A stretch of 64,000 nucleotides of DNA, from the NCBI RefSeq assembly GCF_000156175.1, contig NZ_GG692710.1, positions 1,074,278 to 1,138,277 on the forward strand, in the 5' to 3' direction. Under the pieces are notes generated by a model. The model ran no database searches. It saw only the letters and a program-made list of their open reading frames with translations, and was not told the DNA's origin. Source of the stretch: Collinsella intestinalis DSM 13280. Its GTDB lineage: Bacteria; Actinomycetota; Coriobacteriia; Coriobacteriales; Coriobacteriaceae. Below are positions 43,629 through 52,312 of this stretch, in pieces; positions within the stretch are counted from its first letter, which is position 1, and every line of letters starts with the position of its first letter. The position numbers were made by a program, and so were the translations under genes.

Positions 43629-44696
43629 ATGAGCGATATGACCGGACACGCGGGCGAGAGCTTCGTCGCGTATCTGAAAGACAGGCTCCCGCTGATCGAG
43701 CGCGCCCTGCATGAGGCCGACGCCGTGGCGATGAGCCATGAGGGCGCGCCCACGGAGGACCTCGACCGCTACCTGTACGCCCCGCTTGCGCACTTCACCG
43801 CGGGCGGCGGAAAGCGCGTACGCCCCGTGCTGGCACTGCTCGGAGCCGAGGCCGTAGGTGGCTGCGCCGATCAAGCGCTCTCGTGCGGCGTCGCCATCGA
43901 GCTGTTCCAAAGCGCCGCCCTCATCCACGACGACATCGCCGATGCGAGCGAACTGCGCCGCGGCGAGCCCTGCCTGTATCGCACCGAGGGACTCGGCCTC
44001 GCCATCAATGCCGGCGACCTCGCCCTCACCCGCGTGTTCGAGATCGTGCTCGCCGATGGGTCGCTCCCCGCGGAGCGACGGGTGCGAGTTCTCGAGGAGC
44101 TCGTTCGCATGGAACGCCACACGCTCGAGGGCCAAGCGCTCGACCTCGGCTGGGCGCGCGACGGCCGCTGGGATGTCACGAGCGATGATTACCTCTACAT
44201 GATCGACGGCAAAACAGCCTGGTACACCGTGGCCAGTCCCCTGTACGCAGGAGCGCTCGCCGCCGGCGCCGAGCCCGACGCGGTGCGCGGCCTCATCGAG
44301 GTCGGCCTGCCCGCGGGACTCGCCTTCCAGCTGCAAGACGACCTGCTGAACCTGGTGGGCGATGCCGACGCACAGGGCAAGGACTTCCGCAGTGACATCA
44401 CGGAGGGCAAGCGCACCCTCGCAGTAGTGTGGGCACTCGAGCATCTTGGCGGCGCGGAGCGCTCGGAGCTTGTCGAGCTGCTCGAATCCCGCACGGACGA
44501 TGCCTCGCGGCTCGCGCGGGCCGTCGAGCTCATCGAGCTGGGCGGCGGCATTGATAAGTGTCGCGAACTCGCCGCCGAAAAGACCGCTGAAGCTCAAAAG
44601 CGCGCCCGCGAGCTCGCCGAATGCGGCGTCATCACCACCGAGGCGGCCGAGCTGCTCGTTTCCATGGCGGATTTCTTCATCAATCGCCGCGCGTAA
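43629..44696 (+). CDS. Polyprenyl diphosphate synthase
   Basis: A 355-residue trans-isoprenyl diphosphate synthase (IspA/IspB/HepT superfamily). The first Asp-rich motif is IHDDIAD with GGGKRVRPVL before it; the second is FQLQDDLLNLVGD, with KRTLAVVWAL after it. Chain length cannot be read safely: no bulky pair precedes the first motif (FQSAAL), consistent with a longer product. It likely makes the side chain of menaquinone or an undecaprenyl-like carrier precursor. GGAAAGGG lies before the ATG. Confidence 0.92.
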   Translation: MSDMTGHAGESFVAYLKDRLPLIERALHEADAVAMSHEGAPTEDLDRYLYAPLAHFTAGGGKRVRPVLALLGAEAVGGCADQALSCGVAIELFQSAALIHDDIADASELRRGEPCLYRTEGLGLAINAGDLALTRVFEIVLADGSLPAERRVRVLEELVRMERHTLEGQALDLGWARDGRWDVTSDDYLYMIDGKTAWYTVASPLYAGALAAGAEPDAVRGLIEVGLPAGLAFQLQDDLLNLVGDADAQGKDFRSDITEGKRTLAVVWALEHLGGAERSELVELLESRTDDASRLARAVELIELGGGIDKCRELAAEKTAEAQKRARELAECGVITTEAAELLVSMADFFINRRA

Positions 44697-44720
44697 GGGG
44701 CCGCACTCGGCCAAAAGCAT

Positions 44721-44802
44721 CAAAACCTTCCCCAAAACGTACACTTATTTAGCGTTTGCCCAGGATTTCGAAAAATAAGTGTACGTTTTGGGGAAGGTTT
44801 TG
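44721..44802. repeat. Perfect 30-bp inverted repeat
   Basis: Arms 44721-44750 and 44773-44802 are exact reverse complements (30 of 30), separated by 22 bp. The arm contains CCCCAAAACGTACACTTATT. It fills most of the space between the convergent polyprenyl synthase and VTT genes. RNA from either strand would fold into a very stable hairpin. Confidence 0.95.
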
Positions 44803-44828
44803 CGCCTGGATGCGAGCCTTGGCGCCTC

Positions 44829-45728
44829 TCACCGCGTGCGGCTGCGCAGGCGCCGGTACATCAGGCCGCCCACCGCCAAGAGAAACGCCGACGCCACCAG
44901 CGTGCATGCGACCAGCGGCCAATTGCCGGAGCCGACCGCTGACGCCGCGATTGTCGAGGTCACGATAGAGGGGATACGCCCAAACGTGGCGATCAGGACG
45001 ACCGGCAGAAAGCGCATGTTCGTCAACCCGGCGAAGTACGTCAGGAAATCCTTGGGCGTGCCGGGAATCAGGAACACGATGAACATGATGAGCTCGAGGC
45101 GTTTGGCGCTCTTCAGCCAGGAGAAGCGGTCGAACAGCGATCGATCGAAAAACAATCCGACGAGTTTCCAGCCCCAGCGGCGCGTCGCCCAGTAAATCAT
45201 CGACGTCGCCAGACCCGAGGCGACCAGGCACAAAGCCGTGCCCTCCCAGAAGCCGAACGCGTACCCGCTGGCGAGCTCGACTGGTTCGCCGGGCAAAAAC
45301 GCCAGCAGCACCTGCACGATGTTGATGCCGAGCATGGCAAGACGACTGACAAAGGCATGTTCGGACACGAACGCGCGAACGGCGCGCGCATCGGCAAGCC
45401 ATGCAAGCAGGCCGGGGAGGTACTCCCAGCACAGAAGCGCGGTGATAGAGGCAGCCGTGACCAAGCCGGTGAGCACGCGACGACGCAGGGCCCTGCGGCG
45501 AACGTCGATTTCCGGGACCTCGTCAATAGACTCACGAACCTCGGCGGGTGCGGTGGAACACGCCACCTCGGCAGAATCCGCCGCAGCCCCGGCGCGATCG
45601 CGCCTCCAGGCCTCAGTCAGCTTCTTGACGTCCAGCTTGCGCGCTGCACCGCCACATGCCACAGACTGCTGCGGAAGCAGGGCGTTCATCTCCATGGGAG
45701 TCTCGCCCTCGGTCTGCATTCTCATCAT
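44829..45728 (-). CDS. TVP38/TMEM64 (VTT-domain) membrane protein
   Basis: A 299-residue protein. About 85 charged cytoplasmic residues precede five or six membrane helices with the VTT/DedA hallmark FLPGEPVELASGYAFGFWEG and FLIPGTPKDFLTYFAGLTNM. Family members are implicated in lipid scrambling or recycling of lipid carriers. AGGAGG is seven bases before the ATG-ATG start. A 16-bp palindrome (45814) lies in its upstream region. Confidence 0.88.
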   Translation of the reverse strand: MMRMQTEGETPMEMNALLPQQSVACGGAARKLDVKKLTEAWRRDRAGAAADSAEVACSTAPAEVRESIDEVPEIDVRRRALRRRVLTGLVTAASITALLCWEYLPGLLAWLADARAVRAFVSEHAFVSRLAMLGINIVQVLLAFLPGEPVELASGYAFGFWEGTALCLVASGLATSMIYWATRRWGWKLVGLFFDRSLFDRFSWLKSAKRLELIMFIVFLIPGTPKDFLTYFAGLTNMRFLPVVLIATFGRIPSIVTSTIAASAVGSGNWPLVACTLVASAFLLAVGGLMYRRLRSRTR

Positions 45729-45813
45729 CGCGGCACCTCCTCCGTTCCGTGCGAGTTAAGTGTCGCAAGAGGGTGTCTACGTTTTGTCGACCAGCGATGA
45801 CAATTACGTAAGC

Positions 45814-45829
45814 CTTAGGTATTCCTAAG
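45814..45829. promoter_or_regulatory. 16-bp palindrome upstream of the VTT gene
   Basis: CTTAGGTATTCCTAAG, a 6-bp perfect arm with a 4-bp centre, about 90 bp upstream of the VTT start. It could be an operator; no regulator is identified. Confidence 0.35.
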
Positions 45830-45952
45830 TAATTCTTTACAGACGGCATGAGCCGCCCCGCTATGCGAACGTCCCCATCTATGGAAGGGCCTCGCCGCGG
45901 GAGTTATCCTCGGCCTTGGTGGGGCCCCTGATGCGGAGGCCGCCCCACCTCT

Positions 45953-47881
45953 CTAGAAAACGCTCTCCCGGTCAGGTCGGACATCGAACGTCGCGATAAC
46001 CCTAGCGCCGCCCGTCTCGGCGTTCGTCAGGGCGATCTTGCCCCCATGGAGTCCGCACAAGACGCTCGACACATTGAGCCCCAATCCGAAGTGCTCAGCG
46101 GACTTGTTCTCACTGAAGAACGGGTCGCAACCGCGGTGAAGCGCCTCGGGGGTGAACCCCGGCCCATCGTCGGTTACAACCAGGGTGAGCACCCCCGCAT
46201 CGACCATCATGTCGAACGTCACGATCGACGATGCGTGCACGCAAGCATTGCTCAGCAGGTTGTCGAGCACCTCCTCCACCAGGGGAAGATCGATGGCGAG
46301 AAGCGCGGCGGGACGACCGTCTGTCGCGGCTTTGAGGGTGGATTCCGACGCGCAGCACGTTTTGGGCGCGGGCGCCCTGTCCGCCTCGGACACGGTCGGC
46401 AAGTTCAGCCCCAAGCCGCCGCCGCGCACGGCCATCACCTCGGACACATGTCGGCCCAACTCCTCGCGAAGGTCGTCAAGCGCAAAAGTCTCGCGCTCGA
46501 CGGGACGGTCCTCCAACTTGCTGAGACCGCCCATCGAAGTCGCATATCGCTCGAGACGTGCGACCTGGGCGGAAAGCGCGTCGAGCGCATCCTCATCCAG
46601 CGTGTCGCCGCGGCGCAGCCGCATCTGGGCCATCTCGACCGTCCCCTTGAGCACGGTGATGGGCGTGCGCAGGTCGTGCGCGAACGCCGCGTTCAGACGA
46701 CGGCGCGATTCGGCCGTGCGCCATAGCTCGCGCTGGGCCTCGAGAAGCGAGGCGCGCATGTGCTCGAGCGTTTCCGACAAGCGGCCCAGCTCGCGACCGC
46801 GAACGACGCGGATGGTAAAATCCAAGTCCTGCCCGGCGATACGGTCGGCCGCACCGGCGAGCTCGGCCAACGGCCCGGCGATATGCACGCGGTAGAAATG
46901 GCGGAACGTCAGCCAGCCCAGAACACCATAGGCAAGGACGGGCGCGAGCCCCGTCGCGAGCGTGAGGATCCAAGGCACCAGGCTCACAGGCGGCCGCGAT
47001 GCGGCATAGTATGCGGTATTCGAGACAAGCCCCTCGCCGAACGTCTCCTCCAGATCCGCGCCGGTCATGGACTCGAACAGCTCGACGCTCTGTGCACGCC
47101 CCTTGCGGCTCAGCTCATCATAGCGAGCGAGATTGTCTGCAGAGATCGTGCTGTTCGCCTCGAGGATTTCCTCTTGGGGGTACCCCTCGTTGTAGTTGAG
47201 CCCCCAGTCGTACAACTGGACCTGGCCGCTGCGAACCAAATCGACGGTTGCGTACAGCGAGCCGATGGTTCGACCGCCATCCGGCACATACCCGCTTCCG
47301 GTCCCCCAGTCCCCGGTCGCAATGAAAACCGCATACGGCCCGTCACCGGGCAAGTCAAGCTCGGAGGCGGGGAGCAGCTCACCCGCGTTGGGGTCGTAGA
47401 TATACGGGCCCGAATCGATTGTTCCGCGCTGGGTCAGGCCGTTTTCGAGGCTCACCTCGAGTTCGTAGTACCCGTTGTTCCATGTTGAGAGAACCTCGAC
47501 CATGCCCAGCGCCAGTAATGTGGCAGCCGCAAGATACACGGCGAGATACACCGTGAACGTCACGCCGAGTGGACGGGTGCGCCACCACGCGTGCAGGCGC
47601 TCGCGCTTGGGAAGCTGTTTCAGGGCCTCGCGCTCGCGGGCGCGAGCCTCACGACGCAGGGAACGACGATACCGACGGCCCTCTTTACGCACGCCATGGC
47701 AAACACGGCGCTTTTTCCGGCGAGCTGCCGCGCGAGAACGGGGCCCGCTCGTGTTGTCGGCGTCGCATTGCGGGCCACAGCCGACAACGGGGCCAGCAAC
47801 GGGCTGAGCGTCGCATTCCGCGTCGGGCATGGTTCCGTTTTGTGCGTCGGGCGTGGCGCCGTTTTGCGCGTCGCCCCTCAC
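45953..47881 (-). CDS. Sensor histidine kinase (OmpR/VanS-type)
   Basis: A 642-residue kinase. An unusually long cytoplasmic N-tail (about 100 residues, with DAQNG/PDA repeats and then Arg-rich) precedes helix 1 (VTFTVYLAVYLAAATLLALG). A ~190-residue extracytoplasmic sensor domain, helix 2 and a HAMP domain follow, then HisKA (FAHDLRTPITVLKG) and HATPase (DNLLSNACVHA, DDGPGFT, GLGLNVSS). It starts with GTG overlapping the regulator stop by four bases. The extracytoplasmic domain is unfamiliar to me, so the signal is unknown. Confidence 0.9.
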   Translation of the reverse strand: MRGDAQNGATPDAQNGTMPDAECDAQPVAGPVVGCGPQCDADNTSGPRSRAAARRKKRRVCHGVRKEGRRYRRSLRREARAREREALKQLPKRERLHAWWRTRPLGVTFTVYLAVYLAAATLLALGMVEVLSTWNNGYYELEVSLENGLTQRGTIDSGPYIYDPNAGELLPASELDLPGDGPYAVFIATGDWGTGSGYVPDGGRTIGSLYATVDLVRSGQVQLYDWGLNYNEGYPQEEILEANSTISADNLARYDELSRKGRAQSVELFESMTGADLEETFGEGLVSNTAYYAASRPPVSLVPWILTLATGLAPVLAYGVLGWLTFRHFYRVHIAGPLAELAGAADRIAGQDLDFTIRVVRGRELGRLSETLEHMRASLLEAQRELWRTAESRRRLNAAFAHDLRTPITVLKGTVEMAQMRLRRGDTLDEDALDALSAQVARLERYATSMGGLSKLEDRPVERETFALDDLREELGRHVSEVMAVRGGGLGLNLPTVSEADRAPAPKTCCASESTLKAATDGRPAALLAIDLPLVEEVLDNLLSNACVHASSIVTFDMMVDAGVLTLVVTDDGPGFTPEALHRGCDPFFSENKSAEHFGLGLNVSSVLCGLHGGKIALTNAETGGARVIATFDVRPDRESVF

Positions 47882-48639
47882 TTAGCCACCCACTTGTAGC
47901 CTACGCCCCACACCGTCTCGATGGGATCCTCGGCCACACCGGCGGCAGCGAGCTTGTTTCGGATGCGGCGCACATGCTCGCGCACCTGCGACGGATCGCC
48001 CGCGGCGTCCCAACCCCACACGTGCTCGTATATGGCATCGCGGTCGAACACCTGACCCGGCCGCTTGCTGAGCAACGCAACGATGTCGAATTCGAGCTTG
48101 GTGAGGTCGACGTATGCGCGAGAGGACGCGTCTCCCCCAGCTGCCAGCGGCCCGGCAGCGCGCTCCGTAGCCCCGTCCCCCGGCTCACCAGCACCGGGTC
48201 GCACCTCAACCGTGCGCCGTCCGTAATCGATGGTGAGTTCTTGGAAGAATCGGACAGCGTTCTCGCGCTCGCGCATACGGCCCTCGCGCGCCATATGCGC
48301 GGCAACGCGCCGGCCGAGCACTTCGAGCGAGAACGGCTTCATCACGTAGTCATCGGCGCCGGCGGCAAAGCCGTCGAGCTGATCGACGTCCTCGATACGC
48401 GCGGTGAGGAAGATGATCGGGCAACTCAGGTGCTCGCGCACGCGGCGGCACACCTCGAAACCGTCCATGCCCGGCATGTTCACGTCGAGCAGCATGATGT
48501 CGGGGGCGACGCCCGCCGAAGCGGCAGCGAGCGCCTCGGCCCCGCTATTCGCGCACACGACCTCGTAGCCCTCCATGCGGAAATACTCCGCGAGCATATT
48601 CGCGATATCGACCTCGTCGTCGACAACCAACATGTGCAT
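47878..48639 (-). CDS. OmpR-family response regulator
   Basis: A 253-residue regulator with a receiver domain (VDDEVDIAN, phospho-acceptor in IMLLDVNMPGMDG, Lys in VMKPF) and a winged-helix domain (LTKLEFDIVALLSKRPGQVFDRDAIYEHVWG, VREHVRRIRNKL, GVGYKW). A linker of about 30 Gly/Ala/Glu residues between the domains is longer than usual. The start MHMLVV at 48639 has GGGGGA upstream; 48654 is an in-frame alternative. It is first in a two-gene operon with its kinase. Three 21-bp repeats lie 32-94 bp upstream. Confidence 0.92.
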   Translation of the reverse strand: MHMLVVDDEVDIANMLAEYFRMEGYEVVCANSGAEALAAASAGVAPDIMLLDVNMPGMDGFEVCRRVREHLSCPIIFLTARIEDVDQLDGFAAGADDYVMKPFSLEVLGRRVAAHMAREGRMRERENAVRFFQELTIDYGRRTVEVRPGAGEPGDGATERAAGPLAAGGDASSRAYVDLTKLEFDIVALLSKRPGQVFDRDAIYEHVWGWDAAGDPSQVREHVRRIRNKLAAAGVAEDPIETVWGVGYKWVAK

Positions 48640-48670
48640 AGTGCAGTCCCCCATCTTCGCCGAAATCTCA

Positions 48671-48733
48671 GCTCAAAGCATCGTCTCGTCAGCCCAAAGC
48701 ATCATCCCGCCGGCTCAAAGCATCATCCCGCCG
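48671..48733. repeat. Three 21-bp tandem repeats upstream of the response regulator
   Basis: Three consecutive units beginning GCTCAAAGCATCGTC, GCCCAAAGCATCATC and GCTCAAAGCATCATC, with CCCGCCG at the end of units 2 and 3. Spacing is exactly two helical turns. Confidence 0.85.
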
Positions 48734-48802
48734 TTTCCCTTTCGCTATTTTCCTCCATACCTGTCTATGATTTGTCGATACAGGTAAGATGCCTCCCTTT
48801 GG

Positions 48803-48958
48803 GAGGATATGAACGATTGGCGGCTATGAACGATTGCGAAGATTGCATTCATTGGACTTGCAACGTTTTCCCAGGTAGAGAGCTGTACAAAAAAGGAGCT
48901 TATGAACGAACCGTTCATAAGCTCCTTTTTCTGCTGGCGAAATCGTTCACATCCTCAA
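48803..48958 (+). repeat. ~155-bp palindromic element, copy 1 (downstream of the PTS operon)
   Basis: Two ATGAACGATT boxes 17 bp apart (48809, 48826), a conserved segment GTTTTCCCAGGTAGAGAGCT, a 31-nt hairpin (48895-48925; GGAGCTTATGAACG with CGTTCATAAGCTCC) flanked by T-runs on both strands, then inverted boxes AATCGTTCA and a closing CATCCTC that complements GAGGATATG at the left end. Bases 48863-48958 match 54253-54348 without gaps at about 93% identity. It follows the glucosidase stop and should work as a bidirectional terminator. Confidence 0.85.
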
Positions 48959-48979
48959 AGAACGCGGCGGGCAGCCCGC

Positions 48980-49060
48980 CACTTCGCCAGGCACCGCGGC
49001 CACTTCGCCGGGCGCCGCGGCCGCAACGCCAGGCGCTACCACTTCGCCAGGCGCCGCGGC
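48980..49060. repeat. Imperfect 21-bp GC-rich repeats after the glucosidase
   Basis: Units CACTTCGCCAGGCACCGCGG(C), CACTTCGCCGGGCGCCGCGG(C), an 18-bp variant and CACTTCGCCAGGCGCCGCGG(C) lie between element copy 1 and the glucosidase stop. No gene covers them. Confidence 0.75.
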
Positions 49061-49112
49061 CGCAACGCCATCAAACACTGGCGCCGCCCCGGGCAAGCCG
49101 TCGGGAATTCCC

Positions 49113-50489
49113 CTACTTCAGCTCCGGCCAAAAGTCCTTGTTGGCCTCGATCATCTCGTCGAGAACCTCCTTGGCGACCGTCATCGACGGGACCGTCTTG
49201 TTGAGCGTGAACGCCTGGAGCGCCTTCTCGTACGACCCCTCGATGCACGCCTGGACCACGAGCTTCTCGGAATTGAGCTGCTGCATCATAAGGCCCTGCT
49301 GGAACAGCGGGATGTTGTCGCGGGAGATGACCTCGGGGCCGTTCTTTCCGATATACGCGGGAAGTTCGACCATCGCGTCGTAAGGCATGTTCGGGATCGC
49401 GCCGCGGTTCTGGCAAATCACCAGGAAGCGCGCCTTCGTGTCGTTCTTGAGCGCGACGGCCAGATCGGCGATCCAGTCGCCATGGCTGCCAGCGTAGAAC
49501 GTGCTCTCGTCGATCTCGCCCGTGGCCTCATAGCGGTCAATACCGGCGAACAGGTTGTGCTCGCGCGTCTCCTCCACCTCGTTAGCGCGCGTGCGCTCGG
49601 GGTTGGAATGCTCGACGAACTCCTTCTGCTGCAGGTAGTAATTGAGATACGTGTTGGGCAGGTACTCCGGGAAGAGCTCCATGATCTCGTAAACGCCCTT
49701 CCAGACGTAATACCAGCTGCCCTTCGTGTGGCGGTTCTGCTTGCTCTCGTCCTCGTTGTCGGTGTTGGACTTCATGAGGGAGCTCATGCCCTTGAGATAG
49801 CTGCTGGGAAGCAGGATCTCATGCTCCTTGATGTACTCGCGCAGCTGCGGCAGCACCTCCTCGCCCTTGTGGCGGATGCTGGTGAACCAACCGAAGTGGT
49901 TGAGGCCGAAGTAATCGTACTCGACGTCCTTCTTGTCGATCTCGAGCGCGGCGCACACGAGGTCGATGATGGCGATGGGCATATCGCAGATGTTGATGAT
50001 TCGGGCGTTCGGGCGCATCACGCGGCACGCCTCGGACACGATTGCAGCAGGGTTGGAGTAGTTGAGGATCCAATACGTGGGCTTGGCGTACTTCTCCACA
50101 TCATCGATGAGCTCGACCATGGGGAAGATGGTGCGCATGCCGTAAGCGAGGCCGCCGCAACCGCAGGTCTCCTGACCGACGCAGCCATGGCGCAGCGGAA
50201 TCTTCTCGTCCTGCTCGCGCATGGCGTAGCCGCCCACGCGCATCTGGGCGAAGACGAAGTCGGCGTCGGAGAAGGCAGTCTTTTTATCGGTGGTGACCGT
50301 CAACTTGATGTCCAGGCCGAGGTCCTCGTGCAAGATCCAGTCGACGAGCACGCCAACCTTGCGCTGGCGCTCCTCGTTGATGTCGTACAGGCGGATCTCC
50401 TCAACCTCGAGCTCCTCTTTGCGCAGCGCGATGGACTTGACGATACCGGGAGTGAAGGTGGAGCCGCCGCCGGCGAGGGTGATGATCAT
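49113..50489 (-). CDS. GH4 6-phospho-alpha-glucosidase
   Basis: Hydrolyses phosphorylated disaccharides taken up by the PTS, by an NAD+- and Mn2+-dependent redox mechanism. The 458-residue protein starts with the NAD motif TLAGGGSTFTPGIVKSI. It has MRVGGYAMREQDEKIPL, GQETCGCGGLAYGMRTI, LNYSNPAA, the metal-binding Cys in NICDMP and His in GLNHFGW. The pattern is closest to maltose-6'-phosphate glucosidases (GlvA/MalH type); a beta-specific enzyme cannot be excluded. The start at 50489 follows AAAGGATG. It is last in the PTS operon. Confidence 0.9.
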   Translation of the reverse strand: MIITLAGGGSTFTPGIVKSIALRKEELEVEEIRLYDINEERQRKVGVLVDWILHEDLGLDIKLTVTTDKKTAFSDADFVFAQMRVGGYAMREQDEKIPLRHGCVGQETCGCGGLAYGMRTIFPMVELIDDVEKYAKPTYWILNYSNPAAIVSEACRVMRPNARIINICDMPIAIIDLVCAALEIDKKDVEYDYFGLNHFGWFTSIRHKGEEVLPQLREYIKEHEILLPSSYLKGMSSLMKSNTDNEDESKQNRHTKGSWYYVWKGVYEIMELFPEYLPNTYLNYYLQQKEFVEHSNPERTRANEVEETREHNLFAGIDRYEATGEIDESTFYAGSHGDWIADLAVALKNDTKARFLVICQNRGAIPNMPYDAMVELPAYIGKNGPEVISRDNIPLFQQGLMMQQLNSEKLVVQACIEGSYEKALQAFTLNKTVPSMTVAKEVLDEMIEANKDFWPELK

Positions 50490-50706
50490 GGTGCATCCTT
50501 TCTCATGCGTGAAACGAAAAATGCGCTTGCCCATGTCTGAAACGGCGCGGAATCGCCGCGCGATACGCGTCGCGGGACCGTGCTGACGGGGGGCCGGACG
50601 GGCTTGCGCGCCCGGCCCCGGTACGAGGCCGACGTGAAGGGGATCGGGACCGCCGTCGAACGCATCGCGCTCGACGCGCCATCCCAAGAGCCCCTCATTT
50701 GCGGGC

Positions 50707-52308
50707 CTACATGTTCTCGAGGGCCTCCTCAACCTGGCCGCGGACCTTTGCGACCTCCATGCCGAAGATAATCTGGATGTCGTTGCCGTTGCGAACGATG
50801 CCGCTGTTCTTCATGTGATTGATGAGGTCCTCATCGATGAGGGACTCGTCGGCGACGTTCACACGCAGACGGGTGAAGCAGTTCTCGGTGGACTGGATGT
50901 TCGCCTTACCGCCCAGGCCTGCGATCAGATCGAGCACGGGGTCGCCGGCGGCGGGAGCGGCGGCAACCTCGTCAGCGGACGCAGCTGCCTCGTCAGCGGG
51001 AGCGGCGGCCTCCGACACAGTGGAGGGCTCGACGTCGTCCTCCTCGCCCTCGCGACCAGGGGTGTGCAGGTGCAGCTTCTTGATGAGCACCGTGAAGACC
51101 ACGAAGTACAGGGCGGCATTGATGACGCCGAGGACGATCATGAGCGGCCAGTTGGTCTTCTCAACGCCGAGCACCAGATTGGAGACGACGATGTTGATGA
51201 TACCGCCGGCGGTCGCCGCAGGGATGTTCAGAACCTTGAGCAAGACGAGGCTGATGCCGGACAGCACGGCGTGGACCACGAACAGCACGGGAGCGGCGAA
51301 CACGAACAGGAAGTCCATCGGCTCGGTGATGCAGGTGAGGATCGCGGTGATGATGAGCGGGAGGATGATGGCGCGGGTCTTGTCGCGATTGCGCTTGTAG
51401 GAGGTCACGATGAACGCCGTGCCGATACCCAGATAGGGCCACAGGTTGTTGAAGGTGTAGCTATTGAAGTAGGTGCTCGCGGAGAACGGCTGACCGACCA
51501 TGGCCATCTCGGCGACGCGAATCGGATAGGCGCCGGCGATAACCGTATCGCCCAGGGCGAGCGTGCCGCCCACATCGGAGAACTGGAAGGGCGTGTAAAT
51601 GAGATGGTGCAGGCCGAGCGGGACGAGCAGCTTGTTAAGCATGCCGTACAAGAACAGGCCGATGTTGCCACTCTCCTGGATCATACCGGCGAGCGAGGCG
51701 ATACCGCCCTGCACGGGAGGCCAAGCATAGCAAGCGGCCACACCGAGAAGCAGGGAGATGCAGATCATGATCAGGAACGGGAAGCGGACGCCCGAGAACA
51801 TGGAAAGGGCGATCGGGAACTGCTTACCGCCGAACTTGTTGAAGACCCAGCCGGCGATACAGCCCAGAATGATACCGCCGAAGACGCCCATATCGAGTAC
51901 CTGGATGCCCAGGACCTCGCTCTGACCGGTGCCGACCAGCCCGAGCTGCGTGGGCTCAGCAAGCATGCCGAGTGCCTCGAGGGTGATGTTGTTGGCATTC
52001 AGGAACAGGAAGAAGGACATGAGACCGATGAGCGTCGCATGGCCCTTGTCCTTCTTGGCCATCGCGCCGGCAATACCAGCGCAGAAAATCACCGCGAGAT
52101 TGTTCACGATGAACATCAGGCTGTTGTAGATGATCTTGCCCATGGTGGCGAAGAACGGCAGCTGCAGGAAGGGAACCATCGAGGTGATGGTCTGGTTGGT
52201 GAGGAGGATGCCAAGAATCAGCACGGTGCCCGCCACGGACAGGTACATCAGCGGCTGGACGATCGACTTGGAAAACACCTCCAGCGAACTCTTCAGCTTA
52301 TTTGCCAT
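50707..52308 (-). CDS. PTS EIICB component, alpha-glucoside type
   Basis: A 533-residue sugar permease-phosphotransferase. The membrane EIIC part (about 1-420, around ten helices) includes GLHHLIYTPFQF and ITEPMDFLFVFAAP, typical of the glucose/maltose superfamily. After an Ala/Glu/Pro linker (about 430-455), the EIIB domain has the phospho-Cys in TENCFTRLRV. There is no EIIA domain in this chain; EIIA is the separate gene at 53.2 kb. It starts 5 bp after licT stops. Imports and phosphorylates the disaccharide cleaved by the GH4 enzyme. Confidence 0.93.
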   Translation of the reverse strand: MANKLKSSLEVFSKSIVQPLMYLSVAGTVLILGILLTNQTITSMVPFLQLPFFATMGKIIYNSLMFIVNNLAVIFCAGIAGAMAKKDKGHATLIGLMSFFLFLNANNITLEALGMLAEPTQLGLVGTGQSEVLGIQVLDMGVFGGIILGCIAGWVFNKFGGKQFPIALSMFSGVRFPFLIMICISLLLGVAACYAWPPVQGGIASLAGMIQESGNIGLFLYGMLNKLLVPLGLHHLIYTPFQFSDVGGTLALGDTVIAGAYPIRVAEMAMVGQPFSASTYFNSYTFNNLWPYLGIGTAFIVTSYKRNRDKTRAIILPLIITAILTCITEPMDFLFVFAAPVLFVVHAVLSGISLVLLKVLNIPAATAGGIINIVVSNLVLGVEKTNWPLMIVLGVINAALYFVVFTVLIKKLHLHTPGREGEEDDVEPSTVSEAAAPADEAAASADEVAAAPAAGDPVLDLIAGLGGKANIQSTENCFTRLRVNVADESLIDEDLINHMKNSGIVRNGNDIQIIFGMEVAKVRGQVEEALENM

Positions 52309-52312
52309 TGCC

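Noticed and set aside
44721..44802. Ordinary rho-independent terminator
   Set aside because: A 30-bp perfect stem with a 22-bp loop and no T-run is outside the usual form; recorded as a repeat instead.
48902..49204. Repeat-rich frame with Arg/Pro units after element copy 1
   Set aside because: The reading comes from 21-bp GC repeats and runs antisense into the glucosidase; no start signal.
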